Positions 1-20,817 of a stretch of 64,000 bases of DNA are shown piece by piece. Position 1 is the first letter of the stretch; every line of letters starts with the position of its first letter. The DNA comes from Rhabdophis nuchalis (taxonomy: Eukaryota > Chordata > Lepidosauria > Squamata > Natricidae). The position numbers were made by a program, and so were the translations under genes. Location: positions 331,720,419 to 331,784,418 of the forward strand of contig CM077643.1 of the NCBI GenBank assembly GCA_039707465.1. The letters run 5' to 3'. The notes under the pieces are model-generated. The model saw nothing but the letters and a program-made list of their open reading frames with translations, had not been told where the DNA came from and did no database searches.

Positions 1-449
1 CTGGGGAAGCGGTGCGGAAGATCCGGCGCATGTCTTGCAACCTCCCCACGTGAGAGGCAAGGGGTGCGGGGCGGCTTTGGGGGGAGAGCCCGGCTGGAGC
101 GCGGTGGTGGGCGGGGCGGGCAGAACCAGGCAGGTGCGGCAGCCGAGCCCCCCTGAAGCAGCGCCAGCCAGCATGTCCCTTAAGAAGAGCCCCAAGGGCA
201 AGGGCTGCAGTGCTGCACCCACCCCACCCCTGCCCACTGCCAACAACACGCCCCTGCCTCCTCCTCCTCCTCAGCAGGCAGCCCGGGGCGCGGGCATGGC
301 GGCAACCACGAGTGCCACTTGGCCAGGACAGGGGGCCCAGCGCCCACCCAACCCAACTACCGCTTGGCGGGCGGGTGGAGGGCTGACGCTAACTCCCCTT
401 CTGTTTCTTCTTCTGGGGGGGGGGCATTGCCTTGCTTTGACAGCCGCCT

Positions 450-774
450 CGTTTCCAATGAGGTGGGGGGGAGAAATCCATGTTTTTCCTCCATCTCCAT
501 GGATCTCCCCCAATTGGAAATGAGGTGGCTGTGAAAGGAAGGGAGCGCCCCCCGCGTGTCTTCAAACATCCGGAGGAGGAATAGGAGGGGAGTTCCACGC
601 GGGGCTTTTCAAACAACCAAACTCCCCCCCCCCCGTTCCTCCTCCTGCTGTTTCAAGAAGACACGCGCGGGGGGGGGGGTGCTCCCTTCCCTTTCACGGC
701 TACCTCATTTCCAATAGGGGGGGATCCATGGATATGGAGGAAAAACATGGATTCCCCCCCCCCCATTGGAAACG
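450..774. repeat. Imperfect palindrome 1 (arms ~450-582 and ~634-774)
   Basis: The left arm begins CGTTTCCAATG at 450 and the right arm ends with its complement CATTGGAAACG at 774. Between them the matching segments run in reverse order on the other strand: an ATCCATGTTTTTCCTCC block, an ATTGGAAATGAGGT block, a GTGAAAGGAAGGGAGC block, then a C/G tract next to GCGTG. Agreement looks near 85-90 percent, with homopolymer-length differences. Confidence 0.75.
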
Positions 775-776
775 GG

Positions 777-1038
777 GCGATTCCAGCAGCTGCGTTTTGC
801 CTTGAAACTTGCTTTCCTAGCAATCCAAAGGGGACATTCTTCCAGCGGCATCTCAGGTGCTCCCACCCTTAGCTGGGAGGGAGTAAGGATGGCTGGGCAC
901 AGTTTGGCTCTTCACGGTTCCCATCAGATCATTGGGGGCCTCGCGCACCTGTTTTGCAAGAGAGAAAGTTGCTGGGAGAATGTCCCCTTCGGGTTGCTGG
1001 GGCAGCAAGTTTCAAAGCAAAACGCAGCTGCTGGAATC
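777..1038. repeat. Imperfect palindrome 2 (arms ~777-849 and ~970-1038)
   Basis: ATTCCAGCAGCTGCGTTTTG near 780 is mirrored by CAAAACGCAGCTGCTGGAAT near 1018-1036. CTTGAAACTTGC is mirrored by GCAAGTTTCAAAG, and AAGGGGACATTCTTCCAGC by GCTGGGAGAATGTCCCCTT. The spacer is about 120 bp. It abuts palindrome 1, so the two form back-to-back foldbacks. Confidence 0.75.
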
Positions 1039-1396
1039 GGTGCGCCTGCAACTTAATGCGAGAAGTCTGCATTACCAGTTGCAGCAGCAGCAGAAACAGC
1101 AGATGCCACCCCCACCCCCAATGTCCAGCATCCTCCTTGGAAGGCTCGCAGCCGTCTTGGGAGGCGACTGCCGGCAGAGCCTCCGGGTGGAAGGTGAATG
1201 AAGGGTGCAGTGGTGGGAGAGGCTGGCCATCCCTGAAGCCAGCTCTCGAAGAAGGAGGCAGAAATGAGGCCTAGGGCTCACTTCCCTGCCTCCTGCCTCT
1301 GAGAGCTGCGGGCAGCAGGGAAAATGAGTCTTCTTTGCTAGCCTCCCAGCTGGCAAAACAGAAATTTTCACCAACTGGAAAGTATGTGTGAGAGAG

Positions 1397-1790
1397 GGGG
1401 GGGGGGGAGAGAGAGAGAGAGAGGAAGGAAGGAAGGGTGGGAGGGAGGAAGGAAGGAAGGAAGGAAGGAAGGAAGGGAGAATGACACAAGAAAGGAAAAA
1501 AGGAAGGAAAGGAAAGGAAGGAAGAGGAAGAAAAAGGGAGAAAAAAAGGAAGGAAGGAAGGAAGGAAGAGAGGGAGAGTGACACAAGGAAGGAAGGAAAG
1601 AAAGAAAGAGGGGGAGAGTGACACAAGAAAGAAGGAAGGGGAAGAGAAAGGAAGAAAGAAAGAAAAAAAGAAAGAAAGTCAGGGAGAGTGACACAGGGAA
1701 GGAAAGAAAGAAAGAAAAAAAGAAAGAGGGGGAGAGTGAAAAGAAAGAAGGAAGGAAGGAAGGAAGGAAAGAAAGAATGAAAAAGAAAGA
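1397..1790 (+). repeat. Purine-strand microsatellite (GGAA/GAAA)n
   Basis: Roughly 400 bp of GGAA, GAAA and GAGA units, interrupted several times by the same spacer GAGAGTGACACA(A/G)G. The long open frames across it on both strands are low-complexity artefacts. It sits on the inner side of a minus-strand hAT-type repeat that ends near 1966. Confidence 0.95.
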
Positions 1791-1966
1791 ATTTATTATC
1801 ACAATTGAGCACAAAATTTTAGTTGCTAAGCAAGAGCGTTGTTAAATGAGTTTCACTACATTTTACAAGGTGGCCACTCCCACACGGTCACATGACTGCC
1901 AAGCCCCGCCCACAAAATAGGCCACACCTACAGAATAGGTTCAAAAAAAATTGAAACCCACCACTG
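1790..1966 (-). mobile_element. hAT-type non-autonomous element, microsatellite-bearing family, copy 1
   Basis: Read on the minus strand it starts CAGTGGTGGGTTTCAA and continues through a conserved body (GGTGTGGCC, GTCATGTGAC, GGAGTGGCCACCTT, AACAACGCTCTTGCTTAGCAA). The same body is seen at 8428-8850 and 62738-63247. The far end is lost beyond the purine microsatellite. Confidence 0.75.
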
Positions 1967-2205
1967 GTGGGGGGCACTGAGGATCAGTTTGTAGCACCAA
2001 GGGGGCGGTGGACTGAAAAAGTTTGGGAACCACTGGTTTAAGTGGATATTTTGAATGAAATGTTTTCATGCTCATTAAAGCCAAACCATAGTCACATGTA
2101 TCTTAACTGATTATCTCCCTTCATTGCAAACTTTTAACTACTGACTAATAAATAATTCTTAGTCTCAACTACTGACTGAAAAACAATAAATGAAGTAGTT
2201 CTTAC

Positions 2206-9599
<7,394 letters not shown>

Positions 9600-9622
<23 letters not shown>

Positions 9623-9930
9623 TGCCTTAGCCTTCTCGCCGTTCTCAGGCTCTCCTCCGCGCGCAAGTCCTGGCAGCTCACTAAAAGCGCTCTTTGTTAG
9701 CTAACCAGTTCGACGTACAGTCGAGGCTACGGTTGTCCTACACGTTTTCTTAGGCAACCACAAGGCTTCCCCCGCCCCCGATATATTGTATGAAGCCAGA
9801 AGACGCTTCGTTGTAGTTCCTTTATTTGCTCCCTATCTTCCAAGTCCTTTCCCTTTAAGAGGTCGCTCCGCCCTCTTTCCCGGAAGCGAGGGGAATCGCT
9901 CTGCGTGCGTGGTCTGCCCGGGAAGATGGC
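9600..9930. promoter_or_regulatory. Bidirectional CpG-rich promoter, NDUFAF7/CEBPZ
   Basis: The NDUFAF7 start (9622, minus) and the CEBPZ start (9926, plus) are about 300 bp apart in CpG-rich DNA without a clear TATA box. An ETS-type CCCGGAAGCG lies near 9879-9888. A YY1-type AAGATGGCGCC overlaps the CEBPZ initiation codon at 9926. Both are usual in TATA-less housekeeping promoters. Factor assignment is by motif only. Confidence 0.75.
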
Positions 9931-12900
9931 GCCGCCGGAGAGCGAGGAGAGAGATAGCGACGATGGAGCCGAGGATGAAAGTGAATTTACGCTGGAGGAG
10001 GTGCTGCGCCTCGGCGGGACTAAAGTAAGAGACGGTCACTGAGGCAATAAAGGATCGGAGTATTGTGAAAGCACGTGTTCAGGAGGGAAGCTGGAATCCT
10101 TGACAGAACATTGCCAACATTGGGGGTGGTGTGTGCTTCTTATTTACTCTAAGAGTTGGTTAACTGCTGTATCCCCCCCCCCCCCCCGCGTGACATGTCT
10201 GATCAAGATAAAGTCTTTGGTGCCACGGGCATTTCTCAGATTGTTGACCTCCAGATGTATGGAGAAAAAACAACAACTCCAAATTCCCCGAATGCCAAAA
10301 TTGTGGCATTTTTGTTCAGCATCTGGTTGGCCACTGAGAATGCATTGTGAAACTAGATAGCAAACAGGATACAGCCAAATACAGCCACTATCTCCTGCAC
10401 CGAAGTGCATTTAAATGATAAACTTTAACAGATGATGATGCTTGCAAAATCTTGAAAATATAGTTACAGTGGTTTTGGGTTGAACAATTTGGGAACAGAT
10501 TACCTATGCTTTTCGGTCCCTGTCAGAAGCTCAGGAGGCTTGGTTGAACTGTTAATGCCCCCCCCCCCCCAACCAAAGTATAACTTTCCTCTTAGCATAC
10601 TTGTGACTGTTTAGTAAAATCCTAACCTAACACAAAAGCAAAACATAGTCTTTCTGTCAGTCTTATAAATCAGATGCAGGAAACTTTAATATTCCACTGT
10701 TCTGATTTTAACAAACTTTCAAGGTTTCTTTGTTTTGGGTTACTTGCAATATATCTTGTAATTTCCCCGTTCGATTTAACTGCTTATCACATGATTATGT
10801 CTCTTGCTAATATAGCTTCTTGATTTTATTTTATACAGCAAGATTATATCATGCTCGCTGCTTTGAATGAATCAGAAGAGCTTGTAGATGGTGGCAAAAA
10901 AGGAGCAATTGATGATTTCAATCAAGGTGAATTAGAGGCCTTTATAAAGTCACTAGGCGTGAGCAAATATTCAAAAAAGTTCCTGGAAGAAGAAGAAGAA
11001 AATGATGACGAAGCAGCAATAGAGCCAGAGAAAAAATCTCCCCCAAGTGAAAATGCCAATCAAAGAGGAGTAAATGTAACTATGGTAGGGAAAAAAGAAA
11101 AGGAAAAAAAAGTAAACAAAATAAACGCTCAGTTGACTACTGCTAAAGATAAAGTGAAAAAGCCAATCCCCATTAGCAATGAAAACAGTGCACCATTACT
11201 GAGAACGAAGAAAGCAAAGGAAGAAGAAGCTTTTCAGTTTCATGTGCGACAGGTATTGCTGATAAAACCCGGGGGCAAATGGTATGACCTGGAGTATACT
11301 AATGAATCTTCTGCTGAAACTCAAAATCAATTTCTTGTATCCAGATGCAAAGCCTTGGCTGAAAAACTTTATGAACAGGAAACAAACCTCTACAAAAACA
11401 ACACAAATTTGCAGAAAAGATCATCGGCTGCATGGATGAAGACAGTGGTATCATCAGGAACACTTGCTGATAGAATGGCCGCCATGACTCTTCTTATCCA
11501 AGATGCTCCTGTTCACTCACTTCAATTTATAGAGATCCTGGTTAATATGATCAAAAAGAAAGGCAGCAGAAGGCAGAGCTTAATGGCATTGGATACTTTC
11601 AGAGAACTTCTCATGTCTCATCTCTTGCCAGATACTCGGAAACTGCACACTTTCTCTCAACATCCTTTTGACAATCTGGAGAAGCTTTCAAGTGGCAACA
11701 GGGATTCAAGAGACAGGCGTCTAATATTGTGGTATTTTGAGCATCACCTGAAGCACTGGGTAGCTGAGTTTGTGCAAGCATTAGAATCACTGACTCACGA
11801 TCCCTTGATAGCAACAAAGGGCCGTGCGCTATCCACAGCCCATGAATTGCTCTGTAATAAAGTAGAGCAAGAAAAGGCTTTCCTTGTACAGTTGGTCAAT
11901 AAACTGGGAGATCCTCAGAACAAAGTAGCCACAAAAGCATCTTATCTTCTTGAGACTTTGCTTTATAAGCATCCCAATATGAAAGGAGTAGTGTGTAATG
12001 AAGTGGAGAGGCTTCTCTACAGATCAAACATTAGCCCCAAAGCACAATACTATGCAGTCTGTTTTTTGAACCAGATAGTTCTTAGCCATGAAGAAAGTGA
12101 GCTGGCTAATAAACTCACAACACTCTACTTTTGTTTTTTCCAATCTTGCATCAAGAAGAAGGATGTTGGGTCTAAAATGCTTAGTGCTCTACTGACTGGA
12201 GTGAATCGAGCATATCCTTATGCTCAGACTAGCAGTGAAAAAATAAAAGACCAAATGGATACCTTGTTTAAAGTTTTACACATTGTGAACTTCAATACTA
12301 GCATACAGGCCTTGATGCTGCTGTTTCAAGTGATGGATTCTAATCAGACTATCTCTGACCGATATTACATAGCCTTATATAAGTAAGTGCCATTCATATT
12401 TTAATTTGTCTGATATTGCTTTCTCAATAATCATTACATATTTTAAATATATCTTTAAATTGTGATATTATACACATTGCACTCCAATCACCTCTCTATA
12501 CCAACTAATTAGTCATATCTACTAATTACAGTGAACAGGTAACCTGTCTTTTTGGAGAGTTCATGCATGTGTAAACTATGTGGTTTTTAATGGTTTTTAA
12601 ATAATACTTTAATTAAAAATTACAATTACAAAGATAAAAATACAAACTTAAAAGAATTAAATGAAAGAATAGAAATTGCAGAAAAGAAAAATACAAGTAT
12701 AGTAAAGAAAAAAGAAATGGTAAAGAAATGATATCCTACTTCATCACAAGTACGAATGATTTTAGTAATTTATCCCTTCTCTTAAAATACAACAAATGAT
12801 CTCTTCTTCCCACATTCTATCTCTTATCTATTAACAAATCCTTAAAGCTACCACATCTCAGTTCTAATTATGAAAATCCATTAAAGGATACAAAGAGATA

Positions 12901-15900
12901 ACATCTATTTTAACTTGATAAAGTAAGCCAACTTTATATTCCTTTTTATTTTTAACGGAGTTCAAATAATATCCTAGAACTTGATTTCTTTTCATATGCC
13001 AGTCCAAAAGTTCCTAATACCTGAGAAGTATTTAATAAGCCATGTTTGAAAGTAATTAGAAAAGGTTGAATGCAAACCTGCAGTGTCTATAAAGGTTCTG
13101 ACTGTGGCTTGAGCAAGATGGAGATGTTACTGTCTCAAGAGTTCTAATCCCAGTGGAGATTGCTGTCTTGTAGTCTCCTCGCGAGGAGCAGCTGTATGAT
13201 AAGCAATCTCAAGAGAGGAATTCCAATGAACTGATCTACTCTGGTTCTTCATTCCACCATGTTTGCCAGCTCTGCTTTTAGCCATGCCCCCCCTGCATTC
13301 CCCCCCCCCCTTTTTGATGCTTTTAGTAATTTTTTTAATCTTCCTTTTGAAATTCTGGTGGTTGAAATAAGAACTCTTATTGTATCCAGAATTTCTTCTG
13401 CCATTTAAAATTCACAGTTTAGTGATAATGTAAACCTGAAATTGCAATGAGCATGGAATGCTTCATGGAGGCTTGATGATTTTTAAAAATCATTTCATAA
13501 ACAAATTGTTGTATTAGGATTGCTCACTTTTAAATTTGTAAACACATGTTTAAACATGCTTTTAACTATAACACATTTAATTTAATTTATTAAATTTCTA
13601 AACCGCCCCCTCTCCCCGAAGGGACTCGGGGCGGTGTACAGGAAAATTAAGAACATCTAAAAACATAACAATACATACATAATTAAAACCAAATTAAATA
13701 ATTAACCCTATACTAAAATTTATAAAACATTAAAACTGTATCCCATTAAAACCTGATTAGACAATTTAAACTACAGACTGGGGCGAGGAGCATAAATTAA
13801 GCCAGGCCGGCCTGATGGAAAAGATGGGTCTTTAATTTTTGGCGGAAGGAGCGGAGGTCCGTAGTAGTTCTAATATCGGGGGGGTAGGTCGTTCCAAAGG
13901 GTCGGGCCCACCACAGAGAAGGCCCTTCCCCTGGGCGTCGCCCGCTGGCATTGCCTAGCGGACGGCACCCGGAGAAGTCCCTCTCTGTGGGAGCGAATCG
14001 GCCGAAGGGATGTATGGGGCAGGATACGATCCCGCAAATAACTAGGTCCTGTGCCATGGAGCGCTTTAAAGATGGTGATCAACACCTTGAAGCGCACCCG
14101 AAAGGCCACAGGCAGCCAGTGCAGCTCACACAGGAGTGGTGTTACGTGGGAGTATCTGGGAGCTCCCAAAATTGTCGGTGTGGCCGCATTCTGGACCAGC
14201 TGTAGTCTTCGGGTGTACCTCAAGGGGAGCCCCATCTAGAGAGCATTACAGTAGTCTTGACGGGACGTCACAAGCGCATGAGTGACTGTGCGAAGGGCGT
14301 CCCGGTCCAATACGGGACGCAACTGCGTACCAGGCGAACCTGGTAGAATGCCCCCCTGGCCATGGCTGTCACATGGTCCTCCATTGACAGCCGGGTATCC
14401 AGGAGGACGCCTAAGTTGCGTGCCTGATCCATGGGGGCTAGATGTTCGCCCCCTATGGCCAGTGATGGAGTCAACTGGTTGTACCGGGGCGCCGGTAACC
14501 ACAGCCACTCAGTCTTGGATGGGTTGAGCTTGAGTCTGTTCCTTCCCATCCAGATCCGTACGGCTTCCAGATACCGGGACATCACTTCGACGGCATCATT
14601 GGGGTGGTTTGGGGTAGAGATGTACAGCTGAGTATCATCAGCGTACAGATGGTACTCTACCCCAAAACCACAGATGATCTCACATTTATCCTTGAATTGA
14701 ATTGAATGCAAATAATCATAGCATAGTGCTACCAGAGATCCAACAAAAAGATGTGTCCTCCTTTTTGTCCTTCTGTTCCCTTATATCCAACAGGCATGTG
14801 CATAAAATCAAATATTGTGCAGTTTTGTGTTTGGTTTTGTAAATTTGAAGGGTGGCTAAATGAATAAGTTGAATACTGTAGTATAGTTAGCTTCTGTAAA
14901 ACACTCTAGGTTGTCTTGTTATGCAAGGAGAGAGATAGTGGAGATACATAAGAAAATATCTGCAATGATCTAATGTGAATATTTTTTTGCAGGAAGTTGC
15001 TAGATCCCGGAGTAGCATTATGTGCCAAACCATCCATGTTTCTCAACCTTGTCTACAAATCTTTGAAGGCCGACACAGTATTGCGACGCGTTAAAGCTTT
15101 TGTGAAACGATTACTTCAAGTCACCTGTGGACAAATGCCACCATTTGCCTGTGGGGCTCTGTATCTTGTGTCTGAACTTCTGAAAATAAAACCAGGCTTA
15201 TGGGTACAGCTGCAGGATCATGTGGTATGATGTGTTTCGGTTGCATGTTTTTTCTTAGCCTACTTTATCTACTGACTTCATTTTTTAAACTGCTGTTTTG
15301 CAGATGCTTATTTTACCAATGATCCTTTAGTTGAGAGGATCAACTATTTGTGGTGTATTGTGTATAATTAGAGTCAGATATGTCTGAGGAATAATATCTT
15401 TCCCACCGAGTTGTAATAGTTGAAAAATAGCAATAGCACTTAGACTGATATACCACTTCACACTACTTTACAACCCTGTCTAAGTGGTTGACAATGTCAG
15501 CATATTTCCATCAACAATCTGGGTCCTCATTTTACCGACCTCGGAAGAATGGAAGGCTGAGTCAACCTTGAGCCTGGTGAGATTCAAACTGCCAAATTGC
15601 AGTCAGCTGGCAGTCAGTAGAAGTAGCCTGCAGTACTGCGCCACCACAACTCATCAATGATTGGATGTAATTTATAATCTATGTTTTATTTTCAAGACCA
15701 AAATAAATATCAGGCCCTATGCTGGATATCGTGTACTTAATTTCTAAATGAAATCATTGCAGAATAATTTTAAGTGTTTGTGAAATTCAGTTTGCTCTAG
15801 TGGTTAAAGTATTGGAATTGGATCATAATAGCTACCTTAGGTGTGAAAGTCAGTTGGATAGCCTTCGGCTAGTCACTTTTTCTCAGTCCTAGGAATGAAA

Positions 15901-17669
15901 CAGAGCAAATCGCTTCCAAAACACTGTAAAAAACTGCATGGGCTTGCCGTAGGAGTCAAGGTTGACTTGATTTTTTCCTCCAAAAATATCCCCTTGAAAA
16001 AAGGTTATGATTTAAAGGCTGTTTTGTCCAAGAAATGGTATGTTAGACACAATCAGTTTTAAAATGTATAATTGTGTTAGGTCCAATTAAGTTGTCCAAA
16101 AAATTGAACATTTACATTCAATTAACAGAAATAATTATATTTTTGGAAAAAAGGAGTTTCATTCTGGTTGATACTTCTGTTTCAATTATGTTTTATTAGA
16201 TAATGTGCTATTGCATTGTTTTAAAACCCTAAATGCAATTTTGTGGACCTCTAGTTTAAAATAAATACTATAACAAAAACAATTCTGGGATTTTTAAAGT
16301 CAATTCTGAAGATGTAGCTATTTAACTCTGGAATTTTACACACGTTTAACAGTAAAGACTACTCCAATTAAGATTGGAAATAAGACTATAAAATGTAATG
16401 AAATATAAATTCTGTTCACTGTTCACTGATGTGCCTTATGTAACTTTCTGACATTTGCTTTTGCTTTCACAGTTTACCCTTCAAACTGTTTCTTGCTGTT
16501 TTGAAGCAGCTTTCTATCTACATTTATGAACTGTTTCTGTGATTTTTGGAAGTTAATATATGCTTGCTTATCTTTTAAAACAGTGATCCCAAACTTTTCC
16601 GGATCCATGGACCAGCAATGGAGGCTGGGGGTTTTGCTTGCACACTTGCTGCTTTTGCAAATGGAGCTTTGTGTACTTGCCGCTGCTTGTACAAATAAAT
16701 GGAGCTTTGTGTGCTTGCCCGCTGCTTGCGTGGCCTGGTTTGCAGTACCAGTCTCTGGACCAGGGCTTGGGGACTCCTGTTCTAAGAGTTGTCTTATTTT
16801 CTATATTGACCGTTCTTGCTTAAAACTGATTCTTTCTAATAGGAATCAGATGATGAAGAACATTTTCATGATCTTGAAGAAGAAGAAGAAAACCTGGTAG
16901 ATGCAGACAAACAGATAAAAAATGAAGATATAGTACAGTCTACAAAACCCCATAACCAGGCTTCAGAGGCATCATGGATACATCACCAGAATCTATCAGG
17001 TAAAAATGTTTTGAAAATCTGTTTGTTCAACAATCATTATAATAGGGTTTGAAGTTTTAGCAGATTGTTTTAAAATTTGCAGAATTTAATTTGAGGAACA
17101 TTATTCAAAGTTAGCTTTGTCATATGAAAGAGTTAAGAGAGTCAGCGGAAAGATATAAATACTAAAGTGGATAGGTCATTAATTTTCCCAATATTTTTTT
17201 TTAAATTAGACTACAGAATGGGAATTGAAGTAATAGGAATTTTGTTGGGCTAAGAGTCAAATTCTTCCAAGAATTCTTATTTGTTTGATCACTTGGATTC
17301 CTGCTTTATCTAAAATATCTCATTCTCTTTCTACTATCATATTATTAAAAACTGTACTTGGAGTAGTAAGAGCCATTAGTTTGCCATACTGCTTTTCACT
17401 ATCTTTTGCCATGTAAACCAGGACGTAAAATAGCTAAGGTGTTGGGGAGGTTGTTTATTGCAAAAAAGTCTATTTCTTGCTCTGTTCTGTTAATTTGTTA
17501 TTTCTGTTAATTTATTTTGGAAAGTAATAAAAATCTCTTCTTTAACAGGTGGCAAAGGCACAGGTAGCTATGATCCATTATCCCGAAACCCTTCCTACTG
17601 TGAAGCTGATAGAACAAGCTTTTGGGAACTGAAGAAGGTACAAATTTATTATACTATTATATTGTACAG

Positions 17670-17714
<45 letters not shown>

Positions 17715-20700
17715 AATTCATTTATGCTGCTTTAGTCATTTGATACTCATTCTGTTCCACCTGATGCTGATATCATTAGCCATACCTCATGCTGCTTTCC
17801 CAGGCAAAGCACAAAATAAGTGAGTGTCTGAGCCAAAAATGGTTTCGCAGTCTTTACAACATTAGTTACAGAGAACACAGACTCAAATCCCTCCTTACTT
17901 TCAATGTCTTGGATAAGTCATGTTTCTTACCCTAACCTTCTTCACAGGGAGCTTGTAAAGCTAAAATGAGGAATGCTCTGTCTTAAGATCCAAATGGAAA
18001 GACAAAAGTAGAATTGTAGAATTAAATGAATTAATAAAATATGATTTACTATCTTACGGCAGTGAGGAGAATTATTCCATTACATATTTATACTTAGCAA
18101 ACTATATATACATTTTTGGGAACTTAGGGAGGTACTGTTTAGAGCAGGGGTCCCCAACCTTTGCAACTTTAAGTCTGAAGGACTTCAGCTTCCAGAATTC
18201 TCCAGCCAGCTGGGAGCTGAAGTCCTTCAGACTTAAAGTTGCAAAGGTTGGGGACCCCTGGTTTAGAGGACACAAAATGAATAGTCACTCAGGTGTGGTA
18301 TTAGAAAGAACTGAAACTCTATAATCTTTCTCTTTCCTGCATTTCATTCAGTTTTCAGCAGGTTTGAGTATTTGTAGATCTTTAGTATTAAAAAATGTAT
18401 TATACCAAAGAAATTATGGTAATAAATGTTTGTACTGTGCAATTATTTTTCCCTCTTGACTTGAATAATTCTGTAGTTTTAACTATTAGAGATTTCAGCA
18501 TCTTAAAATATTGAACATATAACTTTGGTCTTTCTAGCTTTCAGAACACTTCCATCCATCTGTGGCTGTTTTTGCAAAAAGAATTCTAGAGGTTAGTTGA
18601 ATATCATATTTTCCTTTACATTTTGTCTGAATTTTAGAAAGGCTCTCCCATCCAAAAACACAGAAAGGAAGCAAAAAGCAAATGGGGTGTGTGTGTAATT
18701 TACCTACCAGTCTAGTTTAACGTGGCCATCTTGCCAATTGATTATATTAAACGTACACATAGTTTAGACATAAGACTTTGTCAACGTATTTCAAGATGCA
18801 GATATTTGATTTTCATTTCAACAAGCTAAATTGATTGATTCTATTTGTTTGGTATTTACAAGTCTACTGAGTAGAACAGGAAGAGTTATTACTATCTTGT
18901 TTATTCTTTAAGCAACCAGATGTACTGTTTTGATCCAGATTATACAGAATTACAATTTCCCCCAACAGTTTAAGTAATCAGTGTAATAGCCTAGCAATTC
19001 TTCCTGTTAGTAGTTCACTTTAAGTAAATAAGACTTAAGTAGTTAATCAAATTTATATGGCTCCCCATGTCACAGGAAGTGCCTGGGTAGGGTATAGTAA
19101 TAAAAAAATAGAACATGTATAAAATAATTATAAAAACATAAAAAATAGCATTAAAATTAAAATTTCCACTAACATATTTCCTGACGCTAAGTGTAAATGT
19201 GATTTTTTTCTCTCTCTCTCTCTCTGATGCAGGGTAATTTCATTGAATATTCAGGTGATCCGCTACAGGATTTCACATTAATGAGGTTTTTGGATCGTTT
19301 TGTTTATAGAAATCCCAAAGCTCACAAAGGCAAAGGTATGAAGCCTTTAGTTTAGTAAAGCATCAAAGATTAAAGTTAACATGAGCAACTATTATAAGTT
19401 GGTTTGATCCCTTAACTTATTTTGCAGAGAATACCAGTAGTGTGGTAATGCAGCCAAAGAAGAAACAGTCCATGAATGATGTGCGAAATCTGGCAGGTAA
19501 AATACCTTGCAATTCTAAAGATTATCACTAGTAATTTTCTATCATTATTATAACACTGATGTAATGTCCAACAGTTTCAATAGAAGCCATAAAATGTGTT
19601 ATGTTCATTGAGCATCATTCAGTGAAGTCTCCTGAATCAGATGGTCCTATGAACAGAAATGCCTATTATACAAGGGAAGTTTTCTGCTATTTCTTCTGCA
19701 GCTCCCAAAATACTAGCTACATTTTTCTGGAGTTTTCCTCAATCCTCTAGAGCAAATTTGGACTGGGTCGAATTCAATGGTCTTAGGTATAAAGGAGATA
19801 ATTAGCGATCACATTTGGATCTTCCATTCCTAGAGGTTTCCATTGGATCGAAGAGATTTTCATGAATGCAAATGTAGGAGATACTCAATTTTCTGTTATA
19901 ATTAAAAATAGGCTTGGGGGGGGGGGGATTTCTCCTAAGGCAGAGAAAGCCCCAACCTTTTGGGCACCAGGGACTAGTTCTGTGGTGAGAGATTTTTCTG
20001 CAGGCTGGAGTGGGGGGTGCTTTTGTAAGCTGCCTGCATCCTGCAAATGGGGCTTTGCTTGTTTGTGTGACCCGGTTTCTGGCATGCCACAGACAGGTGT
20101 TGGTTGAGGACCCCTGTCCTAAGGCACCACACAATTACATTTTTCTGACTAAATGGTTAAAAGGAAAGTAAAGTAAACTTTCTTAAATATATTATATAAT
20201 GAATGTATTTGTTCTGATATTGGTATATCAGATATCATATATTGGTATATCTGATATTGGTGTTTGCTTTGGGTAAAATTTCAAACTGGCAGGTAGTCTA
20301 AAGAATTACTGAAATATTATGTATCTTTCTAATTCCAAGAACTGATATCTTTTTGTCTAGCTTCATTCTCATGAATTTAGAGTAGCGATTAGAACTGGAT
20401 ACAAGAGGAGGAACAGGGAAGATTTGTCTCTTTAATTTTCTCTAAGAATTTTAAGTATAATATATACACCAGGCATACCCATATAATTTTAATTCAGGAG
20501 TTTTTTTACTTGCCTTGGAATTTTGTAAATAGGGCATTTTCAGTAGCATTTTGACAATGAATGCTTTTTAAAAAGAAAAAGATCTAAAAGGTTTGGAGGA
20601 TTGTAAGAGGATACATAAACTGTAGTATAAATTATCTAAATCATCACTTTTTTTATTCAATGAATCCCTCCAGCAGCAGAGGGACCCTAGATGAATGCAA

Positions 20701-20732
20701 CCCCCAATGAATCTCATTAATTGAATTCTCCA

Positions 20733-20817
<85 letters not shown>

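Larger units (their letters stand above)
1..1380. other. GC-rich block with CpG and long G/C homopolymers, no assigned gene
   Basis: This segment is far more GC-rich than the rest of the window and carries many CpGs and runs of G or C. Open frames exist (for example 172-523 on the plus strand, Pro/Ala rich), but none has a recognisable domain, so I do not call a gene. It lies left of the last visible NDUFAF7 exon, so it should be inside that gene's intron or 3' region unless the locus is rearranged or misassembled. It could be a CpG island with a first exon of an unknown transcript. It contains two imperfect palindromes, listed separately. Confidence 0.5.

Noticed and set aside
35..523. 162-codon plus-strand frame with SLKKSPKGKG and a polyproline stretch
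   Set aside because: It looks like a CpG-island first exon but matches no family I know. It overlaps palindrome 1 and has no supported donor, so it is not called a gene.
1072..1814. Long minus-strand open frames rich in Phe/Leu/Ser/Pro (246, 148, 117 codons)
   Set aside because: They are translations of the purine microsatellite; low complexity, no splice or domain support.
2029..2050. hAT-like right end TTTGGGAACCACTG followed by GTTTAAGT
   Set aside because: No matching left end or duplicated octamer could be located.
12587..13080. A-rich segment resembling L1 sequence in antisense
   Set aside because: No diagnostic motif or end was found; left as unassigned intron.
16526..16900. 124-codon frame ending next to CEBPZ exon 4
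   Set aside because: It spans a hAT element and the exon 4 acceptor in the wrong frame; the exon has a clear AG border at 16843.
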